A stretch of DNA of 64,000 bases from Pseudomonas sp. AFG_SD02_1510_Pfu_092 (GCF_003331055.1 NZ_PUQD01000026.1:1-64000); one strand, 5' to 3'. Shown: positions 45,779-59,002, counted from the first letter of the stretch. Notes: generated by a model from the letters alone, not told the origin. Translations and numbers: made by a program.

Positions 45779-46582
45779 TCAGGCTTGCTGCTGATCGGCC
45801 AACTGGTCAGCCAGACGCACGAAGGCCGCCAGGTCCAGCTGTTCAGGGCGCAGGCTGCCGTCCACCCCGGCAGCCTCGATGGCCGCGCTGTCGAGCAGGC
45901 CTTTCAGGGTGTTGCGCAGGGTCTTGCGGCGCTGGTTGAAGGCTTCGCGTACCACCTGCTCCAGCAGTTTTGCATCCTTGGCGGGGTGGGGCAGCACTTC
46001 GTGCGGCACCAGGCGGACGATGGCCGAGTCCACTTTCGGCGGCGGGTTGAAGGCGCCAGGGCCTACGTTGAACAGGTGTTCTACCCGGCAGTGGTATTGC
46101 ACCATGATCGACAGACGCCCCCAATCGCCACCACCAGGGCCGGCGGCCATGCGCTCGACCACTTCCTTCTGCAGCATGAAGTGCATGTCGCGGATCAGCC
46201 CGGCATGGCTGAGCAGGTGGAAGATCAGCGGGGTGGAGATGTTGTAGGGCAGGTTGCCCACTACCTTGAGGCTGCGCGGTGGCACGCCCAGCTGGTTGAA
46301 GTCGAACTTCAGCGCATCGCCCTGGTGCAGGCGGAAATTGCCACGGTCGGCGAACTTGTGTTGCAGGATCGGCACCAGGTCCTTGTCCAGTTCCACCACA
46401 TCCAGCTGTGCGCCGCTACCCAGCAGGCCTTCGGTGAGGGCACCCTGGCCCGGGCCGATTTCCAGCAGGTGTTCGCCCGCCTTGGCATTGATGGCGCGCA
46501 GGATGCGGTCGATGATGCCGGCGTCGTGCAGGAAGTTCTGGCCGAAGCGCTTGCGCGCCCGGTGTTGGTATTGCTCGTTCAT
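45779..46582 (-). CDS. rsmA: 16S rRNA (adenine(1518/1519)-N6) dimethyltransferase RsmA
   Basis: A 267-aa methyltransferase. SAM-binding [12 protein letters not shown] and the catalytic NLPYNIS are present. It dimethylates two adenines in helix 45 of 16S rRNA. Its start overlaps the pdxA stop by 4 bp. Named rsmA (ksgA); unrelated to the post-transcriptional regulator of the same symbol. Confidence 0.97.
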   Translation of the reverse strand: MNEQYQHRARKRFGQNFLHDAGIIDRILRAINAKAGEHLLEIGPGQGALTEGLLGSGAQLDVVELDKDLVPILQHKFADRGNFRLHQGDALKFDFNQLGVPPRSLKVVGNLPYNISTPLIFHLLSHAGLIRDMHFMLQKEVVERMAAGPGGGDWGRLSIMVQYHCRVEHLFNVGPGAFNPPPKVDSAIVRLVPHEVLPHPAKDAKLLEQVVREAFNQRRKTLRNTLKGLLDSAAIEAAGVDGSLRPEQLDLAAFVRLADQLADQQQA

Positions 46583-47568
46583 GGTCGGTTCTCGGCCATC
46601 TGGTAGGCGGTTTCCAGCGCGACGCGCAGGCTGCCGGTGTCGACCTTGCCGGTACCGGCCAGGTCCAGGGCGGTGCCGTGGTCGACCGATGTGCGGATGA
46701 TCGGCAGGCCCAGGGTCACGTTGACTGCGGCGCCAAAGCCTTTGTACTTGAGTACGGGAAGGCCCTGGTCATGGTACATCGCCAGCACCGCGTCGCAGTG
46801 CTCCAGATATTTGGGGGTAAACAGGGTATCGGCCGGCAGTGGCCCGCGCAGGTCCATGCCTTCGGCACGCAGGCGGGCCAGGGTCGGCTCGATGATGTCG
46901 ATTTCCTCGCGGCCGAGGTGGCCGCCCTCACCCGCGTGCGGGTTGAGGCCGCACACCAGGATGCGCGGGTTGGCAATGCCGAACTTGTCGCGCATGTCGG
47001 CATGCAGGATACGGGCTACACGCTCGACGCGCTCGGCAGTGATGGCATCGGCAATGTCGCGCAGTGGCAGGTGCGTGGTCACCAGGGCCACACGCAGGCC
47101 GCGGGTGGCCAGCATCATTACCACTTGCGCGGTGTGAGTCAGTTCGGCGAGGAACTCGGTATGCCCAGAGAAGGCGATACCGCTTTCGTTGATCACGCCC
47201 TTGTGCACGGGGGCGGTGATCATCCCGGCGAAATGCCCGCCCAGGCAACCTTGCCCGGCACGGGTCAGGGTTTCCAGCACGAACGCCGCATTGGCCTTGT
47301 CGAGCTGGCCTGGCACTACCGGGGCTGCCAGGGGGGTATCCCAGACGTACAGGCTACCCGCTGGCGCCGGCTGCTCGGGCCATTGGCCCGGCGCTACCGG
47401 CAACAGGTTGACAACCAGCCCCAGCTGCGTGGCCCGCTCGGCGAGCAGGTCACGGCTGGTGATGGCGATCAGGGGGTGAGGCTGGGCGTCTGCGGCGAGC
47501 AGCAGGCACAGGTCGGGGCCTATGCCGGCCGGCTCGCCGGGGGTGACGGCGAAGCGCAGGGGCTTCAC
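46579..47568 (-). CDS. pdxA: 4-hydroxythreonine-4-phosphate dehydrogenase PdxA
   Basis: A 329-aa enzyme with the family start ([13 protein letters not shown]), metal-binding His in GHTEFLAEL and HAGEGGHLG, and [15 protein letters not shown] near the end. It acts in pyridoxal phosphate synthesis. Stop and start codons overlap with both rsmA and surA. Confidence 0.96.
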   Translation of the reverse strand: MKPLRFAVTPGEPAGIGPDLCLLLAADAQPHPLIAITSRDLLAERATQLGLVVNLLPVAPGQWPEQPAPAGSLYVWDTPLAAPVVPGQLDKANAAFVLETLTRAGQGCLGGHFAGMITAPVHKGVINESGIAFSGHTEFLAELTHTAQVVMMLATRGLRVALVTTHLPLRDIADAITAERVERVARILHADMRDKFGIANPRILVCGLNPHAGEGGHLGREEIDIIEPTLARLRAEGMDLRGPLPADTLFTPKYLEHCDAVLAMYHDQGLPVLKYKGFGAAVNVTLGLPIIRTSVDHGTALDLAGTGKVDTGSLRVALETAYQMAENRP

Positions 47569-48890
47569 TGGGCGGCCTGGTCAGCGCCAGGCAGCTTGAT
47601 TTCAACGTAGGCTTCGTCGCGGATCTGGCGCAGCCAGGTCTGCAGCTCTTCGTCGTATTTGCGGTTGCGCAGTACGCTCATGGCCTGCTGTTCACGCGCC
47701 TGCTCGGTGCTGTCGGTGGCACGGCGGCCCAGCACTTCCAGAACGTGCCAGCCGTACTGGGTCTTGAACGGACGGGTGACTTCGCCTTGGGCAGCGTTGG
47801 CCATCTGTTCGCGGAACTCCGGCACCAGGCTGTTCGGGTCGACCCAGTTGAGGTCGCCGCCGTTGAGCGCCGAACCTGGGTCTTCCGAGAAGCTCTTCGC
47901 CAGCTCGGCGAAGTCTTCGCCGTTGCTGATGCGCTCGTACAGGCGCTCGGCCAGTTGCTCGGTAGCCGCCTCGCTGCGGATTTCGCTTGGCTTGATCAGG
48001 ATATGGCGCACGTGCACTTCGTCACGCAGCACGTTCTCGCTGCCACCGCGCTTCTCCTCGAGCTTGAGGATGATGAAGCCGTTGGGGATGCGGATCGGCT
48101 GGGTGATTTCACCCACCGGCATGCTGCTGAGCATCTTGGCGAAGTCCGGTGGCAGCTGGCCGGCTTTACGCCAGCCCATCTCGCCGCCTTCCAGGGCGTT
48201 TTCGCTGGCGGAGCGGGCGATGGCCATCTGGCCGAAGTCCGCGCCCTGCTTGAGCTGCTGGTACACCTCGCCGACCTGGCGCGCGGCGGCCTGGATGGCT
48301 TCCGAGTTGGCCGCTTCCGGGGTCGGGATGAGGATGTTGGCCAGGCGGTACTCTTCCGACATCTGCATCTTGCCCAGGTCCGAGTTGAGGAAGTTCTTCA
48401 CTTCCTGCTCGGATACCTGGATGCGCTCGGCCACGCGGCGCTGGCGCACGCGGCTGATGATCATCTCGCGCTTGATCTGTTCGCGGGCATCGTCGAACGA
48501 CAGGCCGTCACGGGCCAGGGCCGCGCGGAACTGGTCCATCGACATGCCGTTGCGCTGGGCAATGGTGCCCACCGCCTGGTTCAGTTCTTCGTCGGTGATG
48601 CGGATGCCGGAGCGCTCGCCGATCTGCAGCTGCAGGTTCTCGACGATCAGGCGTTCCAGCACCTGCTGTTCCAGGGCGCCGGTCGGCGGCACGCCGCCGC
48701 CGCGCTTGGCGATGGTTTGCTGCACCTCGTGGACGCGCTGGTCCAGCTGGCTTTGCATGACCACGTCGTTGTCGACGATGGCCACCACGCGATCAAGAGG
48801 TTGCACCGCGGCATGCACCGCGCCACTCAGCAATGCAACGCCCAGCAACGCCGGGCGCAGTCGATCAATAAGCTTGGTCTTCACGTTCAC
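47565..48890 (-). CDS. surA: Periplasmic chaperone/PPIase SurA
   Basis: A 441-aa periplasmic protein. Signal peptide ([13 protein letters not shown]), an N-terminal chaperone domain, two parvulin PPIase domains (about 175-275 and 285-385; [13 protein letters not shown] and [14 protein letters not shown] open them) and a C-terminal helix. It helps outer membrane proteins, including LptD, to fold. The ATG at 48890 lies 26 bp inside the end of lptD. Confidence 0.96.
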   Translation of the reverse strand: MNVKTKLIDRLRPALLGVALLSGAVHAAVQPLDRVVAIVDNDVVMQSQLDQRVHEVQQTIAKRGGGVPPTGALEQQVLERLIVENLQLQIGERSGIRITDEELNQAVGTIAQRNGMSMDQFRAALARDGLSFDDAREQIKREMIISRVRQRRVAERIQVSEQEVKNFLNSDLGKMQMSEEYRLANILIPTPEAANSEAIQAAARQVGEVYQQLKQGADFGQMAIARSASENALEGGEMGWRKAGQLPPDFAKMLSSMPVGEITQPIRIPNGFIILKLEEKRGGSENVLRDEVHVRHILIKPSEIRSEAATEQLAERLYERISNGEDFAELAKSFSEDPGSALNGGDLNWVDPNSLVPEFREQMANAAQGEVTRPFKTQYGWHVLEVLGRRATDSTEQAREQQAMSVLRNRKYDEELQTWLRQIRDEAYVEIKLPGADQAAQ

Positions 48891-51666
48891 GGTAACCTTG
48901 AATGCCTTGGTCGAGGAAAGATTCGACCTTGTTGCCGACTACACCACCGAGGCCTTTCAGGACGATCTGAAGGAAGATGCCGTGGTCGCCTTTTTCGTTT
49001 GTCGGAAGTGCCTGGCTGAAGTCGTCGTAGTCCATCCAGTAGCGGTTGATCAGGCGCAGCTTCCAGCAGCAGTTGTCGTACTCGAAACCACCCATGGCTT
49101 CCAGGGTGCGGTTGCGGTTGTAGTCATGCTGCCAGCGAGCGATGACGCTCCACTGCGGAACGATCGGCCAGATGACCGAGAAGTCATGCTGCTGGATCTT
49201 GTAGTAGTCCTTGATGTAGTTCGGGCTACCAGGAACACCGTAGTCGCCTCCGCCCACTTTCCACGTGCCGGTCGCAGAGTCGTAGGAGATGGTGTCGTTG
49301 CGGTAGCGATAACCGAGGTTGACCACCTTGTTCGGGTTGTCTTCAGGCTGGTAATGGAACATCGCGCTGCCCGAGCGGGTGCTGCGGCTGTCCGGGTCCC
49401 AGTTGAAGTCCGAATTGAAGCGCCAGTCGCGGTTGAAGAAGTAGTTGTACACCAGGGCGTACGGGGATACGTCGGACTGCGAATCCGCGCGCTCTTTGTA
49501 ATTGATGCCTGGCAGCTGGACCTTGCGATCCTTGAAGTAGTACGCCTGACCGAGGCTGAAGTTCTGGCGCTCGAAACCGTTGTCTTCGATCCAGCGGGTA
49601 GTCACGCCCAGCGACAGTTTGTTCTCGTCACCGATACGGTCGGTGCCGCTGAAGCGGTTGTCACGGAACAGCGAGTCGTAGCTGAACAGCGTCTCGCCCG
49701 AGTCGAACAGCGGGATGTCCTTCTGGTCCTCATACGGGACGTAGAGATAGAACATGCGCGGTTCGAGGGTCTGCTTGTAGTTGGTGCCGAACAACGACGT
49801 ATTGCGGTCGAAGTAGAGCCCGCTGTCCACGCTGAAGATCGGGATATCGCGGTTCAGCGAGCTGTTGTAGCTGCCGTACGCCGGGTTGGCCGATTGCGCG
49901 ATAGCCTGGGTTTTGCCCTGGCTGTCCAGGTCCAGGTCGTAGTGGGTATAGGCGTACTTCAGCTTGGGAGTCAGGAAACCGTAGCTGGCTTCCATCGGCA
50001 GGCTGATCGACGGCGCGACGTTGAAACGGTTGCCGTTGGCGCGGGCAATACCGCTGACGTTCTCGTCCAGACGGCGGCCTGCTGCACCCGCGGAGAAGTC
50101 CGGGTTGCCGTCCTTATCCAGCACGAAATCGTCTTTCAGATCTCGATCGAAGCGGACTGCCTCGGTTTCGTAGGCAATGTTGAGCCCACCTGGTTCGTAC
50201 GGCAGCTTACCGTTGAAGGTAATCTGCGGCAGACGATCATACGGGGTAATCCTCGAGATGGTCGCCATCTCGTAGGCATGCACGTTCAACCGCGCGGTGT
50301 AGCTGTCGCCACGGTAGGTCAGTGCACCTTGCTGGTTCAGCAGGTCCTGGGTCTCAACACCGATCTGGTCGGACTCCAGGTCCTGGAAGTAGAACGGGTC
50401 GCTGATGTCGGTGTAATCCACCTCGGTCATCAGCCGCTCGTTCAACCCACCCTTGTGCTGCCAGTTGGTCATCCAGCGCTGTTCTTTATAGTCAGTCTGG
50501 TCTTTGCGGTCGTCGTTCTTGTCGTTGAGGTACGCAGCACCGAACTGGCCTTCGCTGGAAGGCGTCAGGTAGCGGAACTCGCCTTCCATCAGCAGGCCGC
50601 GCTTGGTCATGTAGCGCGGGTACAACGTGGCGTCGTAGTTCGGCGCCAGGTTGAAGTAGTACGGCGTGACCAGCATGAAGCCGGTGTCGCTGGTGCTGCT
50701 GAACGATGGCGGCAGGAAGCCGGACTGGCGACGGTCGTCGATCGGGAAGTAGATGTACGGTGTGTAGAACACCGGGAAATCCTTGACCCGCAGCGTGACG
50801 TTGGTCGCGGTACCGAAACCGGTGGCCGGGTTCAGGGTGATGTTGTTGCCCTTCAGCTGCCAGGCGTTGCTGCCCGGTTCGCAGGTGGTGTACGTACCGT
50901 CCTTGAGACGGATGATGGCGTTTTCGCCACGCTTGGCGTACAGGGCACTGCCGCGGATGTGCGACTTGTGCATCACGTATTCGGCGTTGTCGACCTGGGC
51001 TTCGCCGGTGTCGAGCTGGATCTGTGCCTCGTCACCGACCACCAGCGAACCGTTGTCACGGATCCGCACGTTGCCCTTGAGCTCGCCACGGTTTTCGGTC
51101 TGGTAGAGGTTGGCCTCGTCGGCCTCGGCCTGCATGCTGCCCTGGCGCATCACCACATCACCGGCGAGGGTAGCGATCTGCTGCTCCTGCTGGTACTTGG
51201 ATACCTTGGCGTTGATGTAGGTCGGCGACTCGTCCTTCGGCGTGGTGTCGGCCATGCCCGGGCGGGTCGGCTCGATATACGCACCACCGCAGTACGGGCC
51301 GGTTTCGGCCAGCTGCGCGGCGGTGAGCTTTTCACGCGGGACCCAGTCCAGGTGGCTGTAGTCTTCGCTGCGCGACTTCAGGGCACGGCCCTTGGCCTCG
51401 GTGACCAGCATCGGGCGGTCGGCGGTTTCGCCTTCGCTCGCGGCTTCGGTGCCACTGCTGACGGCAGCACCTTCATGCACCGGGCGCGGCGGCAGGTTGT
51501 TGACTGGGGTCTTGGGCTTGCAGTCCCAACCACCGGAGGCGGACACTTGGCAGTCAAACTGTTCGGCGGCCACCACGTAAGACGTGGCCAGAGGTTGCAA
51601 GGCCAGCAGACCGCCGGTTACCAGCAACGGGAACTTTCTACGAAACGCGGGGGATTTCAATGCCAT
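48865..51666 (-). CDS. lptD: LPS-assembly protein LptD
   Basis: A 933-aa outer membrane protein from the ATG at 51666 ([12 protein letters not shown]). The signal peptide is followed by a cysteine pair ([13 protein letters not shown]), an OstA jelly-roll domain (about 175-310) and a 26-strand-type beta barrel. The CC pair in YDNCCWKL near the C-terminus matches the disulfide partners of LptD. It inserts LPS in the outer leaflet with LptE. It is the first gene of the lptD-surA-pdxA-rsmA-apaGH run and is divergent from amgK. Confidence 0.95.
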   Translation of the reverse strand: MALKSPAFRRKFPLLVTGGLLALQPLATSYVVAAEQFDCQVSASGGWDCKPKTPVNNLPPRPVHEGAAVSSGTEAASEGETADRPMLVTEAKGRALKSRSEDYSHLDWVPREKLTAAQLAETGPYCGGAYIEPTRPGMADTTPKDESPTYINAKVSKYQQEQQIATLAGDVVMRQGSMQAEADEANLYQTENRGELKGNVRIRDNGSLVVGDEAQIQLDTGEAQVDNAEYVMHKSHIRGSALYAKRGENAIIRLKDGTYTTCEPGSNAWQLKGNNITLNPATGFGTATNVTLRVKDFPVFYTPYIYFPIDDRRQSGFLPPSFSSTSDTGFMLVTPYYFNLAPNYDATLYPRYMTKRGLLMEGEFRYLTPSSEGQFGAAYLNDKNDDRKDQTDYKEQRWMTNWQHKGGLNERLMTEVDYTDISDPFYFQDLESDQIGVETQDLLNQQGALTYRGDSYTARLNVHAYEMATISRITPYDRLPQITFNGKLPYEPGGLNIAYETEAVRFDRDLKDDFVLDKDGNPDFSAGAAGRRLDENVSGIARANGNRFNVAPSISLPMEASYGFLTPKLKYAYTHYDLDLDSQGKTQAIAQSANPAYGSYNSSLNRDIPIFSVDSGLYFDRNTSLFGTNYKQTLEPRMFYLYVPYEDQKDIPLFDSGETLFSYDSLFRDNRFSGTDRIGDENKLSLGVTTRWIEDNGFERQNFSLGQAYYFKDRKVQLPGINYKERADSQSDVSPYALVYNYFFNRDWRFNSDFNWDPDSRSTRSGSAMFHYQPEDNPNKVVNLGYRYRNDTISYDSATGTWKVGGGDYGVPGSPNYIKDYYKIQQHDFSVIWPIVPQWSVIARWQHDYNRNRTLEAMGGFEYDNCCWKLRLINRYWMDYDDFSQALPTNEKGDHGIFLQIVLKGLGGVVGNKVESFLDQGIQGYREREDQAY

Positions 51667-51796
51667 CTTATTAGTCCGGGCTTCCTGCGTGCCATCTGCC
51701 CGCGTGTGGGGCCGCACGCCTCTCGATGGTCTGAAAAAGATGCTGGATAATAAAGCATGACCCGCTTGACGGCTAGGGCCGTCGGAGACCCTTGTA

Positions 51797-53484
<1,688 letters not shown>

Positions 53485-53485
53485 T

Positions 53486-54253
53486 ATGTGGTGGCCAAGC
53501 ACGGTGATAGGTGCCGGTGCCGGGTTTGCCGTTGCCAGCATCCCCGGTGCCCTGCTCGGCGCGTTGCTCGGCCAGGCCCTGGATCGCCGCCTGCGTCTGC
53601 AAGGCTGGGAGGACCTGCGCGAGCGCTTGGGCGGGCGCCCGGCCATGCAGGACGACGAGTTGCTGTTCGTGATGCTCGGGCGCCTGGCCAAGTGCGATGG
53701 CAGGGTAGCCGAGCAGCATATCCAGCAGGCGCGCCAAGAGATGGTGCGCCTGGACCTGGCCGAGGCCGCCCGGCTACGGGCGATCGCCGCGTTCAACCGT
53801 GGCAAGGCGGGCAAAGACCGGCTGAGCGGGCACTTGCGGCGTATTCGCCAGCAGCCGCATGCGGCGGAAGGCACCCTGCGGGCCTGTTGGCGCATGGTCT
53901 GGGCGGACGGCAAGATGGGCAACAAGGAGCGCGAGTTGCTGCTGGACTGGGGCCAGAAACTGGGCCTGAGCCGACGCCAGGTGCAAGCCATGTCGCTGGA
54001 GTACGAACCGCGCAAGGCGGTGGGGCCGGAAGGCGCGGCCATGACCTATGCGGCGGCGTTGCGCTTGCTGGCGGTGGAGGCAGACACCGATGGTGACAAG
54101 GTCAAGCAGGCGTATCGTCGGCTGGTCAGCCGGCACCACCCGGACAAGCTGGCGGGTACGGGGGCCAGTGAGGCGCGGGTGCGGGAAGCGACTGAACGGA
54201 CCCGAGAGTTGCATCAGGCTTATGCCATGATCCGCAAGCGTCGGGGCCTATAG
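53486..54253 (+). CDS. djlA: Co-chaperone DjlA-like protein (TerB and J domains)
   Basis: A 255-aa membrane-anchored protein. An N-terminal glycine-rich transmembrane segment (VIGAGAGFAVASIPGALLGALLG), a TerB-like helical domain (about 50-170), and a C-terminal J domain with the HPD motif (SRHHPDKLAG). It stimulates DnaK. It starts 1 bp after murU. Confidence 0.9.
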   Translation: MWWPSTVIGAGAGFAVASIPGALLGALLGQALDRRLRLQGWEDLRERLGGRPAMQDDELLFVMLGRLAKCDGRVAEQHIQQARQEMVRLDLAEAARLRAIAAFNRGKAGKDRLSGHLRRIRQQPHAAEGTLRACWRMVWADGKMGNKERELLLDWGQKLGLSRRQVQAMSLEYEPRKAVGPEGAAMTYAAALRLLAVEADTDGDKVKQAYRRLVSRHHPDKLAGTGASEARVREATERTRELHQAYAMIRKRRGL

Positions 54254-54275
54254 AAGCCAAGGCGCGTTGACGCTG

Positions 54276-54537
54276 TGGGAGCGGGCTTGCCCGCTCCCAC
54301 AGGGAACGGTGCAGCCTTGGGCTTGCGCAGTACCTGTGGGAGCGGCCATGGCCGCGAACACCGGCAAAGCCGGTGCCATCCTTCGCGTCGCCTGCTTCGC
54401 GGGCTTGCCCGCTCCCACAGGGAACGATGCAGCCTTGGGCTTGCGCAGTACCTGTGGGAGCGGCCATGGCCGCGAACACCGGCAAAGCCGGTGCCATCCA
54501 CCGCGCCGCTGGCTTCGCGGGTAAACCCGCTCCCACA
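54276..54537. repeat. REP cluster with a 118-bp tandem duplication
   Basis: A stretch of about 118 bp, starting GGGCTTGCCCGCTC at 54283 and again at 54401, is present twice. Each copy contains REP cores in both orientations and a GCGGCCATGGCCGC palindrome. It lies in the gap between djlA and the DUF3530 gene, which are convergent. Confidence 0.88.
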
Positions 54538-54586
54538 AGTGCAGCGCCAGCCTGGAAACAGCGTGACATGCTCCGGCGATTTTGGA

Positions 54587-55585
54587 TCAACCCTGCGGAC
54601 TCATCCACCCCCGTACCCGGCGGAACAACTGTTCCTGCTCGGCCGCCTTGTTCCCCGGCATGGCAATCAGCGACATCTGCCGATACTGGCTGTCCTTCTG
54701 CCGTTTACTGGCCTGCAAGCGTTGCTGGGCTGCGTTGCGGTCCACGCTGCGGGTGGCGTAGTAGATGTCGGCAGTCGGCACCTTCAGGGTCGGGGCCAGG
54801 CTTTCCAGGTCATGCTCCACCCGCGCCGGCGTCTGCGCAGCCACCATCACCAGCTTCTGCACCTGCGGGGGCTGCTTCTCGCTCAGGTAGCGGGCCGCCC
54901 AATAGGCGCCACTGCCATGGCCGATCAGTACGATCTTGCGAGCGTTGCGCTGCTGGGCAAAGGCCACTGCCGCATCCAGGCGAGCGAAAACGCGCTCGGC
55001 ATCGGCCGGGTCGGTTTGTTCGCTGGCCTGTTTGGCGTCGGTGCTCTCTGCCGTGTCGGCATCGGCCGCAGTCGCCTGGGCGACGTTGGCATTGGCATCC
55101 GCCGGCACATCCTTGGCCGGGGCGCTTTCGCCTTTATCGAGCACCGGGTCGGCAGCCGGCTTGGCCTCGACCCGCGCCTGCGGGCTGTCGGCGAGCAGGT
55201 CGGGCAGGCTGATGCTCAGGCTGTGCCAGCCGATATCGGGAAACTTCTGCCGCAATGGGCCGACCGCGTTCGGCCAGTCCGCTGTTTCGCCAGCGCCGGG
55301 AACGATGATCACTGCCCCCTGTGGGTCGCTGTCATTGGCCGGCTTCCACAGGGCGAGGAAGCTGTCGGCACCGGCCTGCAGGGTCTGTTGCTCGGCCTTG
55401 GGTACCAGCCGTTCGAGGGCCTGGGCATCTTCCTGGCTGCGCTCCAGCAATGGCGGGCGCGGGGCCTCGACAGCAGCTGCCTCGGTGGCGGCGGGTGGTG
55501 TTTCGGCATCGGCGGCCAGGGCGCCGAGTGGAACGATCGATGCCAGGCAGCACATTGCCAGCGTCGTGCGATAAAGTGTGGACAT
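54587..55585 (-). CDS. DUF3530 family alpha/beta hydrolase-like secreted protein
   Basis: A 332-aa protein with a signal peptide (MCCLASIVPLGALAADAE). The core has an alpha/beta hydrolase layout with nucleophile elbow GHGSG and an oxyanion-type VIIVPGAGE. A long Ala/Asp-rich insert (about 155-205: PADANANVAQATAADADTAES in parts) separates the halves. Periplasmic esterase-like; substrate unknown. It is divergent from the sensor kinase gene. Confidence 0.8.
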   Translation of the reverse strand: MSTLYRTTLAMCCLASIVPLGALAADAETPPAATEAAAVEAPRPPLLERSQEDAQALERLVPKAEQQTLQAGADSFLALWKPANDSDPQGAVIIVPGAGETADWPNAVGPLRQKFPDIGWHSLSISLPDLLADSPQARVEAKPAADPVLDKGESAPAKDVPADANANVAQATAADADTAESTDAKQASEQTDPADAERVFARLDAAVAFAQQRNARKIVLIGHGSGAYWAARYLSEKQPPQVQKLVMVAAQTPARVEHDLESLAPTLKVPTADIYYATRSVDRNAAQQRLQASKRQKDSQYRQMSLIAMPGNKAAEQEQLFRRVRGWMSPQG

Positions 55586-55680
55586 GAGTCAACCCAAGGC
55601 CAGAATGATACCGGCAGCCTAATAGTATTTGCCCGTGACGGCCATGCTGCATGGCCGCCTTTGCCAAGACGAGCGTATAG

Positions 55681-58068
55681 ATGAAGCGAGTGCGTCGCCT
55701 GTTGGTTATCGGCTGTTTGTGGCTGCCCTTGATTGCATTGGCCAGGCCCGAGGCGCAGCCCACGGTTGCCCTGGAACCCGCTCAACAGCAATGGTTGGAC
55801 AGCCACCGCAGCCTGCGGGTCGGCTTGGTGCTGCAGGCCCCCTACGCCCAGTTCGACCGGCGCTTGCAACAACTGTACGGGGCCAACGTGGAACTGGTGA
55901 GCAGCCTGGCACAGGCGCTGCGCCTGGACCTGACCTGGCGCAATTTCGCCGACCAGGCCAGCCTCGAACATGCTCTGCAAGCCGGTGAAATCGACTTTGC
56001 CCCCGGCCTTACCCAGACCCCGGCCAGCCTGCGCCTGTGGTTGTTCAGCGACCCGTACATGCGCGTACCGCAACTGGTGGTGGGGCCGCGCACCGGGAGC
56101 ATGGCCGTGGAGCTGGAAGCGCTCGAGGCCGAGCAGCGGGTGGCGGTGCGCATGCCCAGCCAGCTGGCCGACTACCTGCGCGGCAACTACAGCAACCTCA
56201 ACCTGCAAGGGGTGCCCAACGAACGCGAGGCCCTGCAACTGGTGGTGGGCGGCCAGGCCAGTTTCGCCGTACTGGATGAAGCCCAGCTCAGCCGCCTGTC
56301 ACGCGAGAGCGAGTTCAGCGAACTGGCCGTGGTCGGTGATATCGGCCTGCCGCAGCTGCTGCGCATCGGTTCGCGACGCGACTGGCCGCTGCTTGCCGAT
56401 GTGCTCGAACGGGGCCTCCAGGCACTGCCGGCCAAGGAACTGGAGCAACTGCACCAACGTTGGCTGCAGCCGAAGTATCCACGCCTGAGCGAATCCACCG
56501 GTTTCTGGCAGAACCTGGCCCTGCTGTCCGGCATGCTGCTGTTGTGCGCTCTGGCCACCCTGGTCTGGCAACGCCGGCAGCAACGCCAGCTGGAGCGCAG
56601 CCTGCTGGCCACGCGGGAAAGCCTGGTGGAGCGGCAGGTGCGCGAGGAGGCGTTGCGCCTGAGCCAGTTCGCCATCGACCAGAGTACGGTGGGCATCCTC
56701 TGGGTCAACTGGGACAGCCACGTGCGCTACGCCAACCATGCCGCCGAACGCATGCTCGGCTACGGTGAGGGCGCGCTGCTGGAGCGGCCGCTGAGCGACT
56801 TCGAGCCCAGCCTGAACATGGACCGCTGGCTGGAGCTGTGGAAGGGCGCGCGCACCGGGGCAGGCGGTGTCGGCCAGTTCGAGACGCAGTGCCGGCGGGC
56901 CGACCAGAGCCTGTTGCCGGTGGAGCTGTCGCTGAGCTTCCTGCGCTTTCGTGATTCCGAATACCTGGTGGTCTACCTCGCCGACGTGACCGAGCGCCAC
57001 CGCGCCCTGGCGGCCTTGCGTGAAAGCGAGGCGCGGCTCAAGGGCATTGCCGGCAATGTGCCTGGGTTGGTGTTCCGTCTGGAGCGCGACCCGGCCGAAG
57101 GCGACCTGGAATTCCCCTACATCAGCGAGGGCAGCGAAGCCCTGGTAGGTTACACGCCCAGCGAGATCCAGCACCCGCAAATGGGCTTGCGCAACCTGGT
57201 GCACCCCGAGGACCGCGCCGATTACCATCGCGTCCAGGACCTGGCCCTGGCCAGTGACCAGGACTGGTCCTGGCAGGGGCGCATCCTCACCCGCCAGGGG
57301 GAACAGCGCTGGGCCGACATCAAGGCCAGTACCCGGCGCCTGGGCAACGGCCAGGTGGTGTGGGACGGCGTGGTGTGGGACATCACCCAGGGCAAGCGGG
57401 CCGAGTTGGCGCTGGCCAGCTCCCAGGAACAGCTGCGCGAACTGTCGGCCCACCTGGAGAGCGTGCGCGAGGAAGAGAAGGCCCGGATCGCCCGCGAAGT
57501 GCACGATGAACTGGGGCAGATGCTGACCGTGCTCAAGCTGGAAGTGTCGATGTGCGAACTGGCCTTTGCCGAGCTGGACCCAGGCTTGAATGAGCGCCTG
57601 GACAGCATGAAGCGCCTGATCGCCCAGCTGTTCCAGCTGGTGCGCGATGTGGCCACCGCCTTGCGCCCGCCGATCCTCGATGCCGGCATTGCCTCGGCCA
57701 TCGAATGGCAGGCGCGGCGCTTCGAGGCGCGCACGCAAATCCCCTGTCTGGTGCAAGTACCGGATAATCTGCCAGCATTGAGCGATGCCAAGGCCACCGG
57801 GCTGTTCCGCATCCTGCAAGAGGCGCTGACCAATGTCATGCGCCACGCCCAGGCGCACAGCGTGGAGATCGAGCTGGTGCGTGAGGACAGGCAGTTGCGC
57901 ATGACCGTCAGCGATGATGGCCAGGGGTTTTGCCGTGACCAGCCGCGGCCCGCGTCATTCGGCCTGGTGGGCGTGCGGGAGCGGGTGCTGATGCTGGGCG
58001 GTAGCATGGCGCTGGACAGTGAACCGGGTGAAGGCACCAGCCTGAGCGTGGCCATTCCGTTGGAGTAG
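55681..58068 (+). CDS. Hybrid-layout sensor histidine kinase: SBP_bac_3, PAS, NarL-type kinase
   Basis: A 795-aa membrane kinase. Signal peptide, one periplasmic SBP_bac_3 domain (about 30-260), transmembrane helix (LALLSGMLLLCALATLVW, about 283-300), two PAS domains (about 330-455 and 460-585), a HisKA_3 dimerisation domain with EVHDELGQ (His near 607) and an HATPase (DDGQGF, then GEGTSLSV). It pairs with the response regulator that starts 10 bp later. The sensor is not unlike that of rmcA, so both may read small periplasmic ligands. The polyamine-type transporter next door is a plausible target. Ligand unknown. Confidence 0.88.
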   Translation: MKRVRRLLVIGCLWLPLIALARPEAQPTVALEPAQQQWLDSHRSLRVGLVLQAPYAQFDRRLQQLYGANVELVSSLAQALRLDLTWRNFADQASLEHALQAGEIDFAPGLTQTPASLRLWLFSDPYMRVPQLVVGPRTGSMAVELEALEAEQRVAVRMPSQLADYLRGNYSNLNLQGVPNEREALQLVVGGQASFAVLDEAQLSRLSRESEFSELAVVGDIGLPQLLRIGSRRDWPLLADVLERGLQALPAKELEQLHQRWLQPKYPRLSESTGFWQNLALLSGMLLLCALATLVWQRRQQRQLERSLLATRESLVERQVREEALRLSQFAIDQSTVGILWVNWDSHVRYANHAAERMLGYGEGALLERPLSDFEPSLNMDRWLELWKGARTGAGGVGQFETQCRRADQSLLPVELSLSFLRFRDSEYLVVYLADVTERHRALAALRESEARLKGIAGNVPGLVFRLERDPAEGDLEFPYISEGSEALVGYTPSEIQHPQMGLRNLVHPEDRADYHRVQDLALASDQDWSWQGRILTRQGEQRWADIKASTRRLGNGQVVWDGVVWDITQGKRAELALASSQEQLRELSAHLESVREEEKARIAREVHDELGQMLTVLKLEVSMCELAFAELDPGLNERLDSMKRLIAQLFQLVRDVATALRPPILDAGIASAIEWQARRFEARTQIPCLVQVPDNLPALSDAKATGLFRILQEALTNVMRHAQAHSVEIELVREDRQLRMTVSDDGQGFCRDQPRPASFGLVGVRERVLMLGGSMALDSEPGEGTSLSVAIPLE

Positions 58069-58078
58069 GAGAGCGATC

Positions 58079-58708
58079 GTGATTCGAGTGCTGGTGGCCG
58101 AAGACCACACCATTGTCCGCGAAGGCATCAAGCAATTGATTGGCCTGGCCAAAGACATGCAGGTGGTGGGCGAGGCCGGTAATGGCGAACAGTTGCTGGA
58201 CACCCTGCGCCACACGCCGTGCGAGGTGGTGTTGCTGGATATCTCGATGCCCGGGGTAAGCGGCCTGGAGGCGATCCCGCGGATCCGCGCTTTGCACGAT
58301 GCGCCGGCCATCCTCATGCTGTCGATGCACGATGAAGCGCAGATGGCCGCACGGGCGCTGAAGGCCGGGGCGGCGGGCTACGCCACCAAGGACAGCGACC
58401 CGGCACTGTTGCTGACCGCGATTCGCCGGGTTGCCGGCGGCGGGCGCTATATCGACCCGGCGCTGGCCGACCGCATGGTGTTCGAAGTGGGCCTGACCGA
58501 ATCGCGGCCGCTGCATACGCTGCTGTCGGAGCGAGAGTTTTCGGTGTTCGAACGCCTGGCCCAAGGCGCCAACGTCAACGACATCGCCCAGCAGCTGGCG
58601 CTGTCGAGCAAGACCATCAGCACGCACAAGGCGCGCTTGATGCAGAAGCTGAAGGTGAACTCGCTGGCGGAGCTGGTGAAGTACGCCATGGAGCACAAGC
58701 TGGTCTGA
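58079..58708 (+). CDS. LuxR/NarL-type response regulator
   Basis: A 209-aa regulator with GTG start at 58079 (AGGAGAG upstream). Receiver domain with Asp8, Asp9-type acid pocket (AEDH) and phosphoacceptor Asp54 (LLDISMPG), and a C-terminal LuxR HTH (LSEREFSVFERLAQG, then SSKTISTHKARLMQKL). Partner of the upstream kinase. It may control the transporter operon that starts 295 bp downstream. Confidence 0.9.
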   Translation: MIRVLVAEDHTIVREGIKQLIGLAKDMQVVGEAGNGEQLLDTLRHTPCEVVLLDISMPGVSGLEAIPRIRALHDAPAILMLSMHDEAQMAARALKAGAAGYATKDSDPALLLTAIRRVAGGGRYIDPALADRMVFEVGLTESRPLHTLLSEREFSVFERLAQGANVNDIAQQLALSSKTISTHKARLMQKLKVNSLAELVKYAMEHKLV

Positions 58709-58741
58709 TTGCGACATGCACTTCCCACAGGCTTACGCGCC

Positions 58742-58833
58742 CCCTGTGGGAGCGGGTTCACCCGCGAAAGGGCCTGACCTGCCATCTGCGCTGCCTGGGC
58801 TGGCCTCTTCGCGGGTGAACCCGCTCCCACAGG
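58742..58833. repeat. REP element pair
   Basis: Inverted REP cores (CTGTGGGAGCGGGTTCACCC and GGGTGAACCCGCTCCCACAG) between the response regulator and the transporter operon. Confidence 0.87.
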
Positions 58834-59002
58834 AGACGCAGCAGGGCTGAGGCGAACATTCCAAACCCGCCATCCTTGTAGGGCAATCCCTACAACAAAT
58901 CTTCCAACCGGATGATGGCATTCTCTCAGTACGGCCGATTTCCCGGCGCTTGCGGCTTGTCTAGTCTTTGCCTACGCAGTCATCCAACAAGAAGGTGCAG
59001 GC

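Noticed and set aside
47659..51750. A 1363-codon plus-strand open frame
   Set aside because: It is antisense to surA and lptD, which are clear on the minus strand; long antisense frames are common in GC-rich Pseudomonas genes.
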